Positions 11,176-23,708 of a DNA stretch of 64,000 nucleotides are shown here, piece by piece. Each line of letters begins with the position of its first letter. Positions within the stretch are counted from its first letter, which is position 1. The position numbers and the translations under genes were made by a program. The notes below the pieces were generated by a model that ran no database searches, was not told the origin of the DNA, and worked only from the letters and a program-made list of their open reading frames with translations. The DNA comes from Stictocephala bisonia (Eukaryota > Arthropoda > Insecta > Hemiptera > Membracidae): positions 248,001 to 312,000 of the forward strand of contig JAQJVL010000521.1 of NCBI GenBank assembly GCA_035578905.1, written 5' to 3'.

Positions 11176-12800
11176 AGTTTAAAAATTCTGATTAAATAAA
11201 TAAATACGAATGTTTGTTTGGATTAATCACAACTAAAATTTCCGATATTAGATAACGAACCTACAATCATTGAGACGGCATAACCTCAACCCAAACTTAG
11301 GATTGACACTTGACAGTTATCGACGAATAAAAATAAAATAACACGCGTACAAGTAGCAGACAGCTCTAAGACACTTTCTCTCTTACTAGGCCTCCTAAAG
11401 GTCTATTTATTTACATATTAAGCCAGTAAAAAAATAATAAAACCCAATCAGCTGGTAGTGCCAAACATTGAGACAAAAAAATGTACTTAACTCAAGGCCA
11501 AAGTCTAGTCACAGTCACCAATAACATAAGTTCAAAAAATGGATGCTACTATAACAATTACATAGTAAACCTATTTTACTTCAGCAGTGATGTACTTAAG
11601 AAGGCTCTAAACCCCCGTGCTGAGAAGCGTAAAAACTGTTTGCGCGGTTCTAGATACTGCCTTTATTTACTGCCGTAAAATTATAGATAAAGTATATATT
11701 TAAAGATAGACATTTTTGACCCAAATCGCTTTTTAAAATTTTCAAATTCTCCTTCATTTCAATTTTATAGGTTATTGAAGTTACCCAATATTCAAACTAG
11801 TGCCAAAATAAAACTAGAACTGTTATCGAAATTTTAAAAAGTGATTTTAGACAGAAATTTATCTAGTTTCAATTTAGTTTTGGTTTCAGATTGATATCTT
11901 TAAAGCTTTAGCCGCAATATAGGACCGCACAAAAGCCTGCATGGCCTGCATTATTGCTAAAAAAATGCGGTGATTCGTGACTCGTGAGATCCAAGTGGCG
12001 AAAACCCGAACTTCTTAGTCGCGTATGGATTTACTACTTCATTCATAAAAGCCTTTCTTCATTTAACTTAACATCGATGGATGCAATGTAGGCCTACGAC
12101 AACTGATATCAGTATTATTTTACAGACTGATTTACTCACTTTAGAATTAGTCTATTTACTTTTGTATGGCTTATTTCGTTTAAATTAAAATGTGCGTTCC
12201 CATGTGGTTCCTCATATAATCTAACCACAAAGTAAAGCATAAACGTTTATTCGTAATGACAGTACACAATATTTACTATGTCATGACAAATACTGTAATA
12301 ATCATCTATATTCAACATGTCTATGAAATAAATCATATAAAATATATTAACGAATGCGTGCAATAAAAATAATTCAATGATTCCGGCTTAATCAAAGCAA
12401 TAAGTAATTCTAAGTCACTGTCTCTATTGACCTTTATTTTATTTTTAAAATATAAATACAGTAACGTTAACTCGTAACTATTAATTTATTATAGTTCATT
12501 AATGTTGAGGTAGAAAAAATGCTAGGTCATTTATTTGTAATTTTGTAAGAAGGTAACTTCGAAGCAAATATTTTTCCTAAACGGTAACAAGCACAGAAAA
12601 ATATGACAGCCGGGGGACGGGGCGGGGCGGCAATCCTTTTGAGAACTGAAGTCATGGGGCAAGGTAGTGTTTGGGAACCTCGTACCACTCCCGGTGTCTT
12701 CCGTTGAATAGCCAATGAGAAGACTTAGAACGGTAAAACTTGACATAAGTGATATTTAAACATTGTGCAATGTTAAGAAAAATAATAAAATAAGAATTTT
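11176..12800. other. Upstream region and AT-rich intergenic DNA
   Basis: No exon could be supported. A short GC-rich patch at about 12600-12720 (gggggacggggcggggcgg) stands out against the AT-rich background and could be a promoter-proximal or CpG-rich element. No gene is evident next to it. Confidence 0.4.
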
Positions 12801-12805
12801 AAAAA

Positions 12806-13040
12806 AGTTTTCTTAATTAGCATAGTACGTGTTGGTAGACGAATTTAATGCAATATTAATATAAACTGAACAAATATAATGGTGACCGATTAAGATAAAC
12901 TTGGTTTACCGAAATCGATCACCATAACATTCGTAGCCTACATATTGCACTTATTTTTTATAAATACAGTATAAGTATTATACTGTGTGAAATTTGCTTT
13001 GTGTGACGTTCACTTGTGTATTGAAATAAAATTGTTAAAC
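12806..13040 (-). repeat. Palindromic MITE-like element, diverged copy E1
   Basis: The end ttaattagcatagtacgtg at about 12815 and the core ggtttaccgaaatcgatcacc near 12905 occur in inverted orientation, slightly changed, in the element at 15.0-15.3 kb. The core is itself an imperfect hairpin: tggtgaccgatt pairs with aatcgatcacca. acagtataagtattatactgt near 12966 is a second hairpin. Confidence 0.5.
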
Positions 13041-13104
13041 TATTATTAAATTGCTCAAATAAGATGTTCTGCTCGGTTTGGTTTTGTATTAATTTAATGC
13101 ATTT

Positions 13105-13810
13105 TCAATTACTTGAGTATCCACTGACCTAATTGGGTAGCTCGTGATCAACTTGTGGCAGCCATACTGATCAACTTGGGTAGTCATCGTGATGGACTTG
13201 TCTAGCACTCGTGCTCAACATGGCTAAAACTCATGATCAGCTAGGGTAGTACCCGTGATCAACTTGGGCAGCCTCCGAAATGGGCTTGGCTAACACCCGT
13301 GATCAACATGGCTAACACCAATGATCAAATCAAGTAGTACCCGTAATAAACTTGGCGATCCACCGTTATGGACTTGGCTAGTAATCATGGCTAGTCAATA
13401 ATGGGTGGCTTGTCAAGTAGACCACAGGTGCTAACAAACGTAATCATTTGTAATTACACAAGTTCAGTTCACCAAGGGTGCTACTCAAAGTAATTATGGG
13501 GGGCTACCTAAATTGACCGTGTTCTACCTAAGATTATTAAAGGTCCTACCTATTAAGTTGACCTCTACTCAAGGTAATCACGGATGGCTTCTCAAGTTGA
13601 CCACGGGTCCTAAGCAAAGTAATCACAGGTACTATCCGAGTTGACCATGGGTGCTACCCAAGATAATCACACTTATTACACTCAAGTTGACCACTGGTGC
13701 TACTCAAAGTAATGACTGATAATACCCAAGTTGACTACAGATACCACCCAAGTTAATCACGGGTGGTACCCAAGGTAATAACTGGTACAACCCATGTTGA
13801 TCACGTTTTG
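13105..13810. repeat. Degenerate 22-bp minisatellite that inverts orientation at about 13390
   Basis: From 13105 to about 13390 the unit reads roughly gatcaacttgggtagyaccc. From about 13400 to 13810 the same unit appears as its reverse complement, caagttgaccacgggtgcta. Roughly 30 diverged units in all; adjacent units often form a 44-bp pair. Tandem subrepeats arranged as a large inverted repeat resemble Foldback-type elements. The region lies between the two related palindromic elements E1 and E2. Confidence 0.7.
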
Positions 13811-13830
13811 AATGTATGTAACTGGTCATC

Positions 13831-13918
13831 AATTTATTATATTATATTATTATTTTATTATATTATTATAATAATAATTATATTATTATTATTTATTTAT
13901 TATATTATTATACTTACA
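13831..13918. repeat. (ATT)n-like AT microsatellite
   Basis: Imperfect TTATTA/ATAATA simple sequence directly following the inverting minisatellite. Confidence 0.8.
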
Positions 13919-13984
13919 AATAACAGTGACTATAAAATTGTGACTTACTCAGCTAACTTATGTATCTGTATAATACTCTGGTAA

Positions 13985-15000
13985 TTGGTTATTTAAATGT
14001 AATTATTTATTATCAATTAATTTTTCAAGCATTTTTTTTATATTTATTAGGGAAAAAATTGATTTGTTTCTAAATATGTTTTAACATCAGCTTTAATCAA
14101 CGCAATAAAATCATATCCTATAAACGACAAATACATTCATTGGTAAATAAATGTTTAGCGCTTATGTACTGTGGTGCCAAAACGGATGAGTCCAAAATGC
14201 TTAGACAGTTGAGGATAAACTACTGTAATCATATAAAAAACTAGATTTTTTAAAGTAATTGTGTAAAAACTGTTGTCGAAGTAAAATAATTACTTTTCTC
14301 ATGGCAATGGGAAAATTGAGCAAGATTATAATATATTATTTTAATTATAATTGATATCATTCATACAGTTCGCTTCGGTTTTCGTCTCTGTCTGCAAAAA
14401 TCTTTGTTGTAACAAAATGTCTGCTTTTTGAAACCAAATTGTCCCCGTAGTGTTATTTTCATGTATTGTAGTTATTTTCATTCACTTCAGAAGCAAATAA
14501 AAAAGTGGCCACATTTCAATTATTTTTTAATGTTTGGATATTAGTATGTTATGTTGTAATTGCCAAAAAACTTTGATAGTTTATGTGAAATCATTTTTTA
14601 TTTTATTAAAAATAATTAATAAACCACAAAAATCTATAAAACATAAAATAAATTGACAGGTATAATTTTTTACCATTACTTTTTAACGTGTTTTATTTAG
14701 TTTTCAATAAAGCGTATCCTTTAATGCTTTAAGCGTATGTTGAGAATTGTTGTGGTATTCATTTAATATTATTTTGTTTTAATCTTCAACCGAACATAAA
14801 AAGATACAAAATAGAAATTTATTTGCAAATTAATGCCTTTTATTAAATATTTAACCACATAAAAACCAATATTTAGAACACAATCCAACAGCTTTAAGGA
14901 ATATTTACAAAAACCATGCTTTGTAACGTAATTTATTTAGTTTTTAGTAAAGCATATCTTTATGTTCATAAATCAAACTCTTCAATTGTTTTTCAATTGT
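13985..15000. other. AT-rich DNA between repeats
   Basis: No gene or recognised repeat; only A/T-rich sequence. Confidence 0.45.
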
Positions 15001-15002
15001 AG

Positions 15003-15268
15003 AATACAGTATAAATAAAACGTCACACAACACAAAATTTATTACAATATAAGCACAAAATGCACAAATATATTCAATACAAGTACAAAATGCATAGATA
15101 TTATGGTGATCGATTTCGGTGAACCACGCTCACCTTCCTAAGACCAGAGGGATTCACAAATGAATCATAATATCTGTGCATTTTGTACTTGTATTATTCA
15201 TATTTGTGCATTTTGTGCTTATATTGTAATAAATTTTGTGTTTTGTGACATTTTATTTGTACTGTATA
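15003..15268. mobile_element. MITE-like element with about 100-bp terminal inverted repeats (E2)
   Basis: The left arm (15003-15104, starting aatacagtataaataaaa) is matched nearly base for base by the reverse complement of the right arm (15166-15268), sharing for example acaatataagcacaaaatgc. The roughly 60-bp centre holds gtgatcgatttcggtgaac. Total length is about 266 bp with no coding capacity, so it must depend on another element's transposase or have arisen by inverted duplication. The flanking ttaattagcat-type sequence on the right links it to the copy at 12.8 kb. Confidence 0.8.
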
Positions 15269-15299
15269 TGTACCAACACGTATTATGCTAATTAAAAAA

Positions 15300-16510
15300 C
15301 TAATTGTAGAATATACGTATGGTAAGCCTATGCCTAACTAAATTTTAACCGTTTTAAGAATAACAAGATTTTAACAAGAATTATGATTTTGGAAAACGTT
15401 TCAAGTAGAAATTCAATATTTTAGTAGACTCCCAATTTTATCAGTGAATAACTTGATTTCACTGTAAAAAGTCTACTTTTCTAAACAAATATTACTATTT
15501 TTTATATAAACAAAATGACATTAAAAAATGTTAAGAAATAAAATACAGCAGCAAAATCAGTACTAACTGGAAAATTGACAATTGTTGAAAAGAATTGGCC
15601 TTTCTGCTCAACATACGAGTACATTCAGACAGAGAAGGTCGGGCGTAGCCACCTGAGGAGACGGCAGGTGGTAGGGAGGGGTAATTGGGGTTTCCGGTTG
15701 AAAATACTACGAAAACTTACTATACAGGAAATGATTCAAGAGACTATATTGTACTATCCGGCAGATTAAACTTCCTCCACCTAAAATAACTGGACGTAGT
15801 TCCAACTTCTGTCGCCAGTGTCGCATGACTTCTATATTTTCTTTCCCTTTAGAGCCCTCTTAATATGATCATTCATCATTTTCAGTTATTTATTTAACGG
15901 TAATGTCAATGTTCATAAAATAGTTACATGTAAACAAGAAGAAATTATATTATACAATATAAAATTATATTTGGAGTAAGAATGGGTCTTTCTCTCAACC
16001 AAGATGTACATTTAATATTTTTATCCTGTACGCCCAGATATTTTTTTATTTTTTATACTGAGGGGAAATTTGTAGAGTTGTTATATTTATATGACAGACT
16101 TTCCTTGTATGGCATTATTTAGTTTTGTTACTTTTATAAAACGGACTGAACTTTGTTACAATTTTGATTTGGTAATCAATAGATAAAATCATACTGCATA
16201 TAAGAATTTAGCATAACGTGGAAGTAATGATTATGGTTTCTGTGTTTTTTAACAACATGTTATAACTCAATGCAAATTAAATAGTACTGTTATGAAGATT
16301 TTGTGTAATGTTTCTTAAACAAATATTTATACAATCCTGTCTCATAGACTTTAAAAATTAGATACTTATTAGAAAATTAGTTTCATATACAAATAATGAT
16401 AGTTTATAGCACACTAACAAATTATCAACTTAAATGTTATCAGCAAACTTATTAATTCTTAATAAATATAAGTTTATTATAAATAACTACCACAGTATAG
16501 TGTAATATAT
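15300..16510. other. AT-rich intergenic DNA
   Basis: A GC-richer segment at about 15630-15720 has a short open frame but no splice sites or homology that I recognise. Nothing else could be supported. Confidence 0.4.
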
Positions 16511-16514
16511 AACT

Positions 16515-16520
16515 TTTATT
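16515..16520 (-). terminator. Poly(A) signal AATAAA
   Basis: On the minus strand AATAAA lies about 25 nt after the stop codon of the 540-aa gene; a second AATAAA overlaps the stop itself (16541-16546). Confidence 0.5.
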
Positions 16521-16544
16521 TTGTAACCATTGTTGCATCGTTTA

Positions 16545-18070
16545 TTAAAAACTGGTGATTTGCACTGATTGTAAGAGGTAATCTTTTAATGAGTTATTTT
16601 TGTTACCTGATTCTTCCTTTTTAGATGAGTCCACAATATTCCCTTTGTTTGTTACACTTTCCTGTGTAACATCACTCAAATCCTGTGTTTGACTACCTTT
16701 TGATATCTTTACATCTCTGTTCAAAAATCTCTTTTTAGTTATGTCTACAGAATCTGTGTGGGCCAAAAATGAAGTTTTCAAATTGTACGTTCCTCTTTCC
16801 TCCGGTGATAGTTGCAAAATCAATTTAGAATGAAAAGAACACAGAAGGTTAATAGATTTAAAATTGTTGTTGCATATGTCACAAATTGAAGTTCTATTGT
16901 CAATTTTTTCTCTTTCTACCATCCCTTTCAGGTCCAATATGGCAGAGTCTTGATCGATATTTTTATTTAATTCATAAAAGTAAGTATCTTCATAGCTTAA
17001 TTTGGACTTATAGCTAACATTTGTTGAAATGCTATTTATAGTGTTCTGTTTTTCCAATCTTCTACTTGTCATAGTCAAAGAATCTTTGTGTTCTACTAGT
17101 GGTAGAGAAGATATACGTGGTTTAGTTTTCTTAACTGAGGAAACTTTACTCACTTTAGAAAGTCTTCTTTCGGTCAGTAAAACAGAATCCCTAATGGAAA
17201 CTTGAGTTCCCAAATCACTAAGACGCATTTCTTGTATAGAAGTCTGAGAAAAATTATCATAGCTGTCAAAACTTTCATCTGAAGTAAATTGAAACTGTAA
17301 GTGCACATCATCCTTTAAGGAGTCAAGGGATGAAACTCGTTTTTTAGGTAGTCTCACATGAGAATCATTTTGAAAAGATTTAGAATTATTTTCTGAGCGA
17401 GTAGGAACAAGAATTGTTCTTGATTTTACTTTTGGAACAGAGTTTTGGTCTTTGTTAAAACTTTCATGTGGTACAAGACTAAATCCTCTAAACTTTCTTT
17501 TAGGTCCAAGTATTTTTACTGAATCAGTCACCTTTTCATTCTCATCTTCATACTCAGATTCTGTTTGAAGTTTACTGCCAGCTGATTCAACAGATTTTAT
17601 GCATTGAGGCATATCTATCGTTTCAGTCAAAGGAATTTCCTCAGATAGTCTAAGATATTTTAATTTGTAGAAATCTTTATAATTAATATATTGTTGTTTG
17701 GTTTTCTTAATAACATCTCTTTTTGATTTTTCCTCATCCAAGAAATCTTGAATAAATTTTTCGCCATCAGCACTTGCAATCTTGTCCCAAAGTACTTTGT
17801 TTTCATCAATAACTTCTGACACAGTTGTATTTTTATTGTCTAATATCTCAAAGTATCTCTTATCTGTAGCCAGCTGTTGTACAGCCCGACTCAGTTCATC
17901 TGGAGCCTCCTGCGATGATAATTCTTGTGGGTCTGGATTAGTTCCTTTTTTCTGATTATATTCATAAGCTGCCTGTAGCCGTTTTTGGAAAACTTTACAC
18001 TGGAGATAACTTTGAATCACAGAAGGAGGACTATTCCAGAACTCAGGTGGCGTCAAATCCTTTAACAAAA
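16545..18070 (-). CDS. Terminal exon of an unrecognised 540-aa protein
   Basis: One long exon encodes the last 507 residues, plus two bases of a split codon. It follows the acceptor atttttgcaag and ends in TAA. There is no ATG near its start; the split codon A+TT joins the exon at 23709-23805 in matching phase. The beginning (DLTPPEFWNSPPSVIQSYLQ) looks like a folded domain, followed by charged, probably helical sequence and a long Ser/Lys-rich, likely disordered tail. A possible zinc-binding group, CDIC then CSFH 11 residues later, lies about 110 residues from the end. I do not recognise the family, and no catalytic motif is visible. Composition and ORF length argue strongly for a real gene rather than a transposon. 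Confidence 0.75.
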
Positions 18071-18599
18071 CTTGCAAAAATTATACAATTTAAAGACATA
18101 ACCTTAAGAACCTTAAATACAGAGAACCTTATATTATTGTTTACTATAGAGATGAACTGTTTATAACTCCATATGTAAATAAATTGTAATAGATAAAATG
18201 TTCAAATATTATTGTAAAACTTATTGTATATTGTGTACAATATTCTTCAATATACGTCCCAATATAAAGATACAACATTTGAAAAATAATTTAATTTAGT
18301 ATTCGAAGCATGTTACTGAAGATTTCGAGATAAATCTTATAATGGGAAACATCATTATAAACGATAGAATATTACTGGAAAGAATGTGTGAATGAATAAA
18401 ATATAGGTTAGAAATTGTTCAAAGGTACTGAGTGACTCGCTTTAACTATCAGATTTTAATAATATTGATTATAATTTGTCATTAAACAAAATTCTTTATA
18501 TCATTTAAAATGTTGTTTATTGCACTGGTTACTACAGCTTCTTCATGATTGGTACTTATTTACTTGTACACATATGTAGTTTTTGCCCATCCACCGGTT

Positions 18600-18850
18600 C
18601 TTACATGTATGATTGTTTGGCCCATCCACCAGCTGCTAACACACATACCTTTATAGTTAGGCGTATGGATTCACACCACCGTACATGTATGTGTGGGTCA
18701 TTGCCACCAAACATGTATGGATGGGAGAGTGGGTCATTGTCACCATATATGTATAGATGAGCGGGTGGGTCATTGCTACCGTTCATGTATGGGATTCATG
18801 TCTGGAACGGTCAACCATAAGTGTATGGGTGAGAGGGAGGGTCAATGGGC
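18600..18850 (+). repeat. Diverged G-rich 36-bp minisatellite in an intron
   Basis: About six diverged units, for example caccgtacatgtatgtgtgg followed by gtcattgccaccaaacatg. They have the same orientation and consensus as the arrays at 61.5 kb but are more eroded; G-runs are shorter. The array lies in the large intron of the 540-aa gene. Confidence 0.8.
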
Positions 18851-19850
18851 ACTAGTCTTAAGAGTCTACAGCAGTCGCCAAATTAGACCACCATAAAGCT
18901 TATAGAATCCTTGACAGCTCATATACAGCAATATACATCATACCAAAGAAACGATGAATAACGAACCGAAGGCATTTATATCGTTATGTCAAAGCATCTT
19001 CCTTACAAAAGTTGAGACATGATTAAATACTGAACCGTTTACTTAAAAAATTGTCTTCTATAAAATAATAGTAACTTTTACATTTTTTATGTAATATCAG
19101 TTATTAGAATAATTATGATGAACATTTGCAACTGTATTTAAAATGTATTAACTTTGCTTTCTTAGGAAAGAGTTATGCTCAAGAAACAGTTTTCCAAGAA
19201 TACTAATCTTTATATAGACCAATCCTCTTTCTTTCTAATAACTGTTTAGAAAGAAAGAGTTATTAGAATCTTTTAATCTAAAGAAAGTACAAATTTAATT
19301 TAAAAATGAATAACCAACATCAAAATAAAACCTAGAAACCACTAAGAATTAAATAAGTTACCACTAAAATTAAATAAGTAAATTCTTTTTTTATCACTTC
19401 CACAGAGAAAAAAAGAAATAGCAGTTGCCAAAAAAGTTTTATGGTAGCAGTGACCGCAGTTACCACTAATTTGAATATTTGTAGTAATAATTACTACATT
19501 AATCCTTCAGAATTTGGAGGAGAATAAGGGGGGCGGACTGATAACAACGCTGGCTCTGCCATTAGCACAGAGAACTGGAGAACTAACTACACAATATTAC
19601 TTTTATAAGGGTAAGTAAATGCAGTAGTTTTAAATTGATCAGTTTAGATTTAAAATTGATTTAAATCAATTTAAAATCACCTCATTAACTGAAGCATATG
19701 AAAGTAATGTATCGTAACTATACATTTCATAAGAATTTTAACATAACCATATAAGTAATTTTATGACCTTTAGAAGCAAAGAAAACGTTGTTTCAGAAAT
19801 GTATGAGAAATTTTTCCTTGAATATTTAAAAATCTAAAATGTTTAAAACT
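18851..19850. other. Intronic AT-rich DNA
   Basis: Contains a 14-bp inverted repeat (ctctttctttctaa at 19227 against ttagaaagaaagag). No exon seen. Confidence 0.4.
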
Positions 19851-19863
19851 TATATAAAACATT

Positions 19864-22800
19864 CCACCCTATCTCAGAGAACCAAGCCTCAGGTATTGGA
19901 CGGGATTGTCTCCTTGAAGGCTAAGAGTAGGAAACTCTTATATAACACCAAGGTCAGGTTAGGATCTTAAAGTTGAGATAGAAGCGGCTAACCTAAGAGA
20001 AGGAGACTCTGATAATAAACCCCCTGGTCCTCCAGGTTGGGGATTGGGCCAACAACCCACCTCAGAAAAGCACCTTGTTATGAAACACCTACACAACACC
20101 TCAGGTTCAGGACAGGATACAAGAAACAGACCTCGGCGACCAAACTGGACATGGAGATTCGGAACATGGATTTTTAGAATATTGGCTATACCAGGAGCAT
20201 CAGACATACTGTCAGATGAACTCCACAGTTACCAACTAGACCCAGTTGCCTTGCAAGAAACAAGATGGCCCTTAGTATATCATTTACTACAGTGAAGTGA
20301 CACAGTAAGATACCAAAGAGAAGTGGGCTTTGCGGTGAGCAAAATTCTTGGAAATTCTGTGATATCCGTTGAAGCTAAAGGTGAGCGAATGTGCAATATT
20401 AGAATCAAGGAAAAATTTTAAAATATGTCTATAATAATGTATACGCACCGACAGAAGATGCAAATGAGGAAAAGGACAGCTTCTATGAACTTTTGGAAGA
20501 GGAATGGAGAAAATTACCAAACTATATGATACTTTTGGGGGACTTAAATGAAAAAATAGGTAGAGAATATAGCTGGAGGGAGGTTGCAGGAACAGAAAGC
20601 CTTCATGAAAAAAGCAATGATAGTGGAGTGCGGATATTGAGCCTTGCGGTAGCCCTCATGAAAGTGATGAGCACGTGCTTCCATAGAAAAGACTTACGCA
20701 AAGTTACATGATCATCACCTAATGGTATCACAAAGAACCAAATTGATCATGTTTTAAAAATTGATCATGTCAATTTTAAAAACCAAATTGACTGCAGACA
20801 TTCAAGGACCATTACAGATATCATAAGTATCAGGGATGCAGAATTTGGATCTGATCGTTATCTAGTTTTAGTTAACATACACCAAAGAATTAATATTGAG
20901 AAGAGCAAGAAACCAAACAAAATAGAAGAAATTGATATTAAACTGTTGAAATGTAAAAAAGTAGAAGAAGTATTTAAAATACAGCTGACAAACAGATTTC
21001 AGATGTTAGAAAGGCTAAGTAAAATGCCTCAAGAAGAAAGTACATTGGAAAAAATTAGGAAAACTTCAAAATTACATTACATAAATGTGAAGAGGATGTT
21101 TGTGGAATGAAAAAGAAAATAAAAAAGAAATCTTGGTTTGAGGAAGAATGTAGTAATGCAGTTACAAAAAGGAAGAAGGCAAAGAAAAGTTGACTGAAGG
21201 ACCACCAGGAACACCTCAAGGAAAACTATAAGACACAAACAAAAGGAACAGTAAGGATCTTGAGGCAAAAAAAGAGAGAACGGATTAATGGAATAATAGA
21301 AAAAGCAGAAGATAGAACAGCAAACAATACAAGAGATTTTTAACGCTCCATTCGGTTTTTTTTTAAAGGGTTACACCCCAAACCCTTATGGAATCAAGAA
21401 TAAATATGGACAAATCATCACACAAAAAGAACAAGGTATAGAAGTTTGGAGAGAATATTTCCAAGATCTTCTTAATGGGGAAATACAAGAAATAAAAGGA
21501 GAGGCAGATGAGACCTACCAGAATGTACAACCATTTATTAACCCTCCAACATTAGAATAAGTAACTAGAGCAATACATGAAAAACAATAAGGCTCCTGGG
21601 GAAGATGGAATAGCAGCAGAAATGTTGAAAGCAGGAAACTTGTGTGTACAAAACAAATCCACAAGCTAGTAACGAAAGTTTGGGAATCAGAAGAAACAAA
21701 TGAATGGAAAGAAGTTATTACTGTTCCCATCCACAAGAAAGGCAGCAAACAAGAATGTAATAAGTACAGAGACATCTCACTTTTAAATTTAATATACAAA
21801 GTTCTATCAAAGATAACACAAAGAAGATTAGAAGAATACACACCTAGTATCACTGGAGAACACCAAACTGGCTTTATCAAAGGAAGATCTACTGTAGACC
21901 AAATTTACATCTTAAAAGAAGCAATAGCAAAATACTATGAGTACAAAAAATCCTTTTATTGCATCTTTATAGATTTCTCAAAAGCTTATGACAGTCTAGA
22001 TAGAAATGAACTATGGAAAATTATGAAAAAACGGGGCATCCCCAAAAAATTGATTAATATGGCATCTTTAAGCGTTCAGAATTCAAAATACAAGATAAAA
22101 TTAGATGGCCAAATACTAGTGGCTTTCCAACTAGATACTGGCGTAAGACAAGGAGATGGGATGTCACCAATTCTGTTCAATATGGCTTTAGAAGAAGCAC
22201 TACAGAAGGTGTGAGCATTTCAGAAACAGGAATTAAGATAGGGAAGAAAATAACTGTATTATCATTTGCAGACGATGTTACAATACTAGCACACACTAAA
22301 TAACAATTTAAAGACCTTATTAAAATATTAATAGAAGAAACAGGAAAAGTTGGCCTAAAAATAAACAACATCAAAACAAAATACATGAAATGTGGGGGTA
22401 AGAACCTGAAGCAGGAGAAAACGAGGCAATACAAATAGACAATCATGTTTTTGATAGAGCAAATAGCTTTACTTATTTGGGGGTCCTACTATCCGATAAT
22501 AACAATGAAGATCTCAAAATTACAAATAGACTAAATGCAGCCAACAAATGTTTCCATGCATGTAATAAAATTTTTAGCTACAAATTATTATCTTACAATA
22601 CAAAATTAAGACTGTACAAAACTATTTTAAGAGCAACACTATTATACGGATCAGAAACCTGGATAATCGGTATCAAATCTGAGAAACTATTGATAACTTG
22701 AGGATAAAGTCCTAAGAAAAATGTATGGTCCAAATTTTGAAGATGGGAATTGGAGAATTAAACATAATCATGAAATAAGAAATGTCTACAAAGATCCAGA

Positions 22801-23050
22801 TATATTAACTGAAGCAAAAAGCAGACGAGAGGGGAAGAAAATGCCATTAAAATGATTCTAAGGAATAACCCAGAAGGGAGAAAACCACTAGGTAGGCCAA
22901 AACTAAGATGTAAAGACCAGATGCAACAGGACTTTGAGGGAACTGGTTAGAAATGAAGACCAAGCACAGTATAGAGCAGGCTAGAGGTAATGTGTGGGTG
23001 AGGCTAAGTGCCATCTGGGGTACAAATGGTCACTACAGTACGTAAGTAAG
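19864..23050 (+). mobile_element. RTE-like retrotransposon, copy A (decayed, full 5' end)
   Basis: A perfect 13-bp target duplication, tatataaaacatt, flanks it at 19851-19863 and 23051-23063. Its 5' leader (ccacc, then cctcaggtattggacggg) and its (GTAA)n 3' tail match the element at 51.6-55.05 kb, so they are two members of one family. Compared with copy B the leader has lost roughly 230 bp. It lies in the intron of the 540-aa gene, in antisense orientation. Confidence 0.88.
20107..22830 (+). pseudogene. RTE-like endonuclease/RT pseudogene, copy A
   Basis: Remnants in order: endonuclease start RFGTWIFRILAIPGASDIL and ALQETRWP (20.15-20.27 kb), GDLNEKIGREYSW (20.54 kb), HKKGSKQECNKYRDISLL (21.75 kb), IDFSKAYDSLDRNELWK (21.97 kb), GVRQGDGMSPILFNMALEEA (22.14 kb), FADDVTIL in another frame (22.27 kb) and the C-terminal LYGSETW (22.63 kb). 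At least six frame breaks separate them, so nothing functional can be made. The catalytic FADD is still readable, so decay is moderate. Confidence 0.88.
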
Positions 23051-23063
23051 TATATAAAACATT

Positions 23064-23700
23064 AGTGTCAACCATGTGTTGAAATATTAATGCTATACAT
23101 TTGAGGTTTTTCGAGTAATAAAAATATAACGTTGATATAAGGTGAAAACTAGTTAAAATTCCGGTACTTTTTTGTTCCAACTAAGATAAAAATGATTAAA
23201 ACTTAAATTTAAGTGTGCATATGTAAAAAATATCACTACACAAGGAAAACAATGGTTTGATTAGATTTTTTGTAGGAAACTTAGAAAAAAACATTTAAAC
23301 TCGTGTACACATAATTTCTGCGCCAACAAGGTAGCCTGTTAATTTGACCTAACTATTGATAAAATAAGATAAAAACTATTAAAAAATATTCAAATTTTAA
23401 ACTAATTTATCTTTCATGCTGTTGTTATTTTTATGACAGAGGTGGCGGTTGCCCCATATGCCCCTCACTGGATCCGCTACTGCGACATCCCAAGTTTTTA
23501 CAACTCAACACACATTCAGTCACTCTGGGATTCAACCTCTGTTTCTATCTTTTCTATACCAGAACTAAGTTTTAACTAAATTTTATATCTATAAATTGAA
23601 AGTAATGTATCAAACCTTCTTTATGTCATGCTTAAAAAAGTAAAATATGATTGGCGTAAATCATACAATAGTTTTTTAACAGTCAAGTTTGTTTGTTGAG
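23064..23700. other. Intronic AT-rich DNA
   Basis: No exon or repeat family recognised. A short GC-richer stretch at about 23440-23480 is unexplained. Confidence 0.4.
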
Positions 23701-23708
23701 TAGCTTAC

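Noticed and set aside
12527..12746. Two overlapping minus-strand frames near a GC-rich patch
   Set aside because: Pro/Arg-rich translation of a G/C tract with no domain or clear splice site.
15575..15769. 64-codon frame in a GC-richer patch
   Set aside because: No homology, no splice context, and stops in adjacent sequence; could not be supported.
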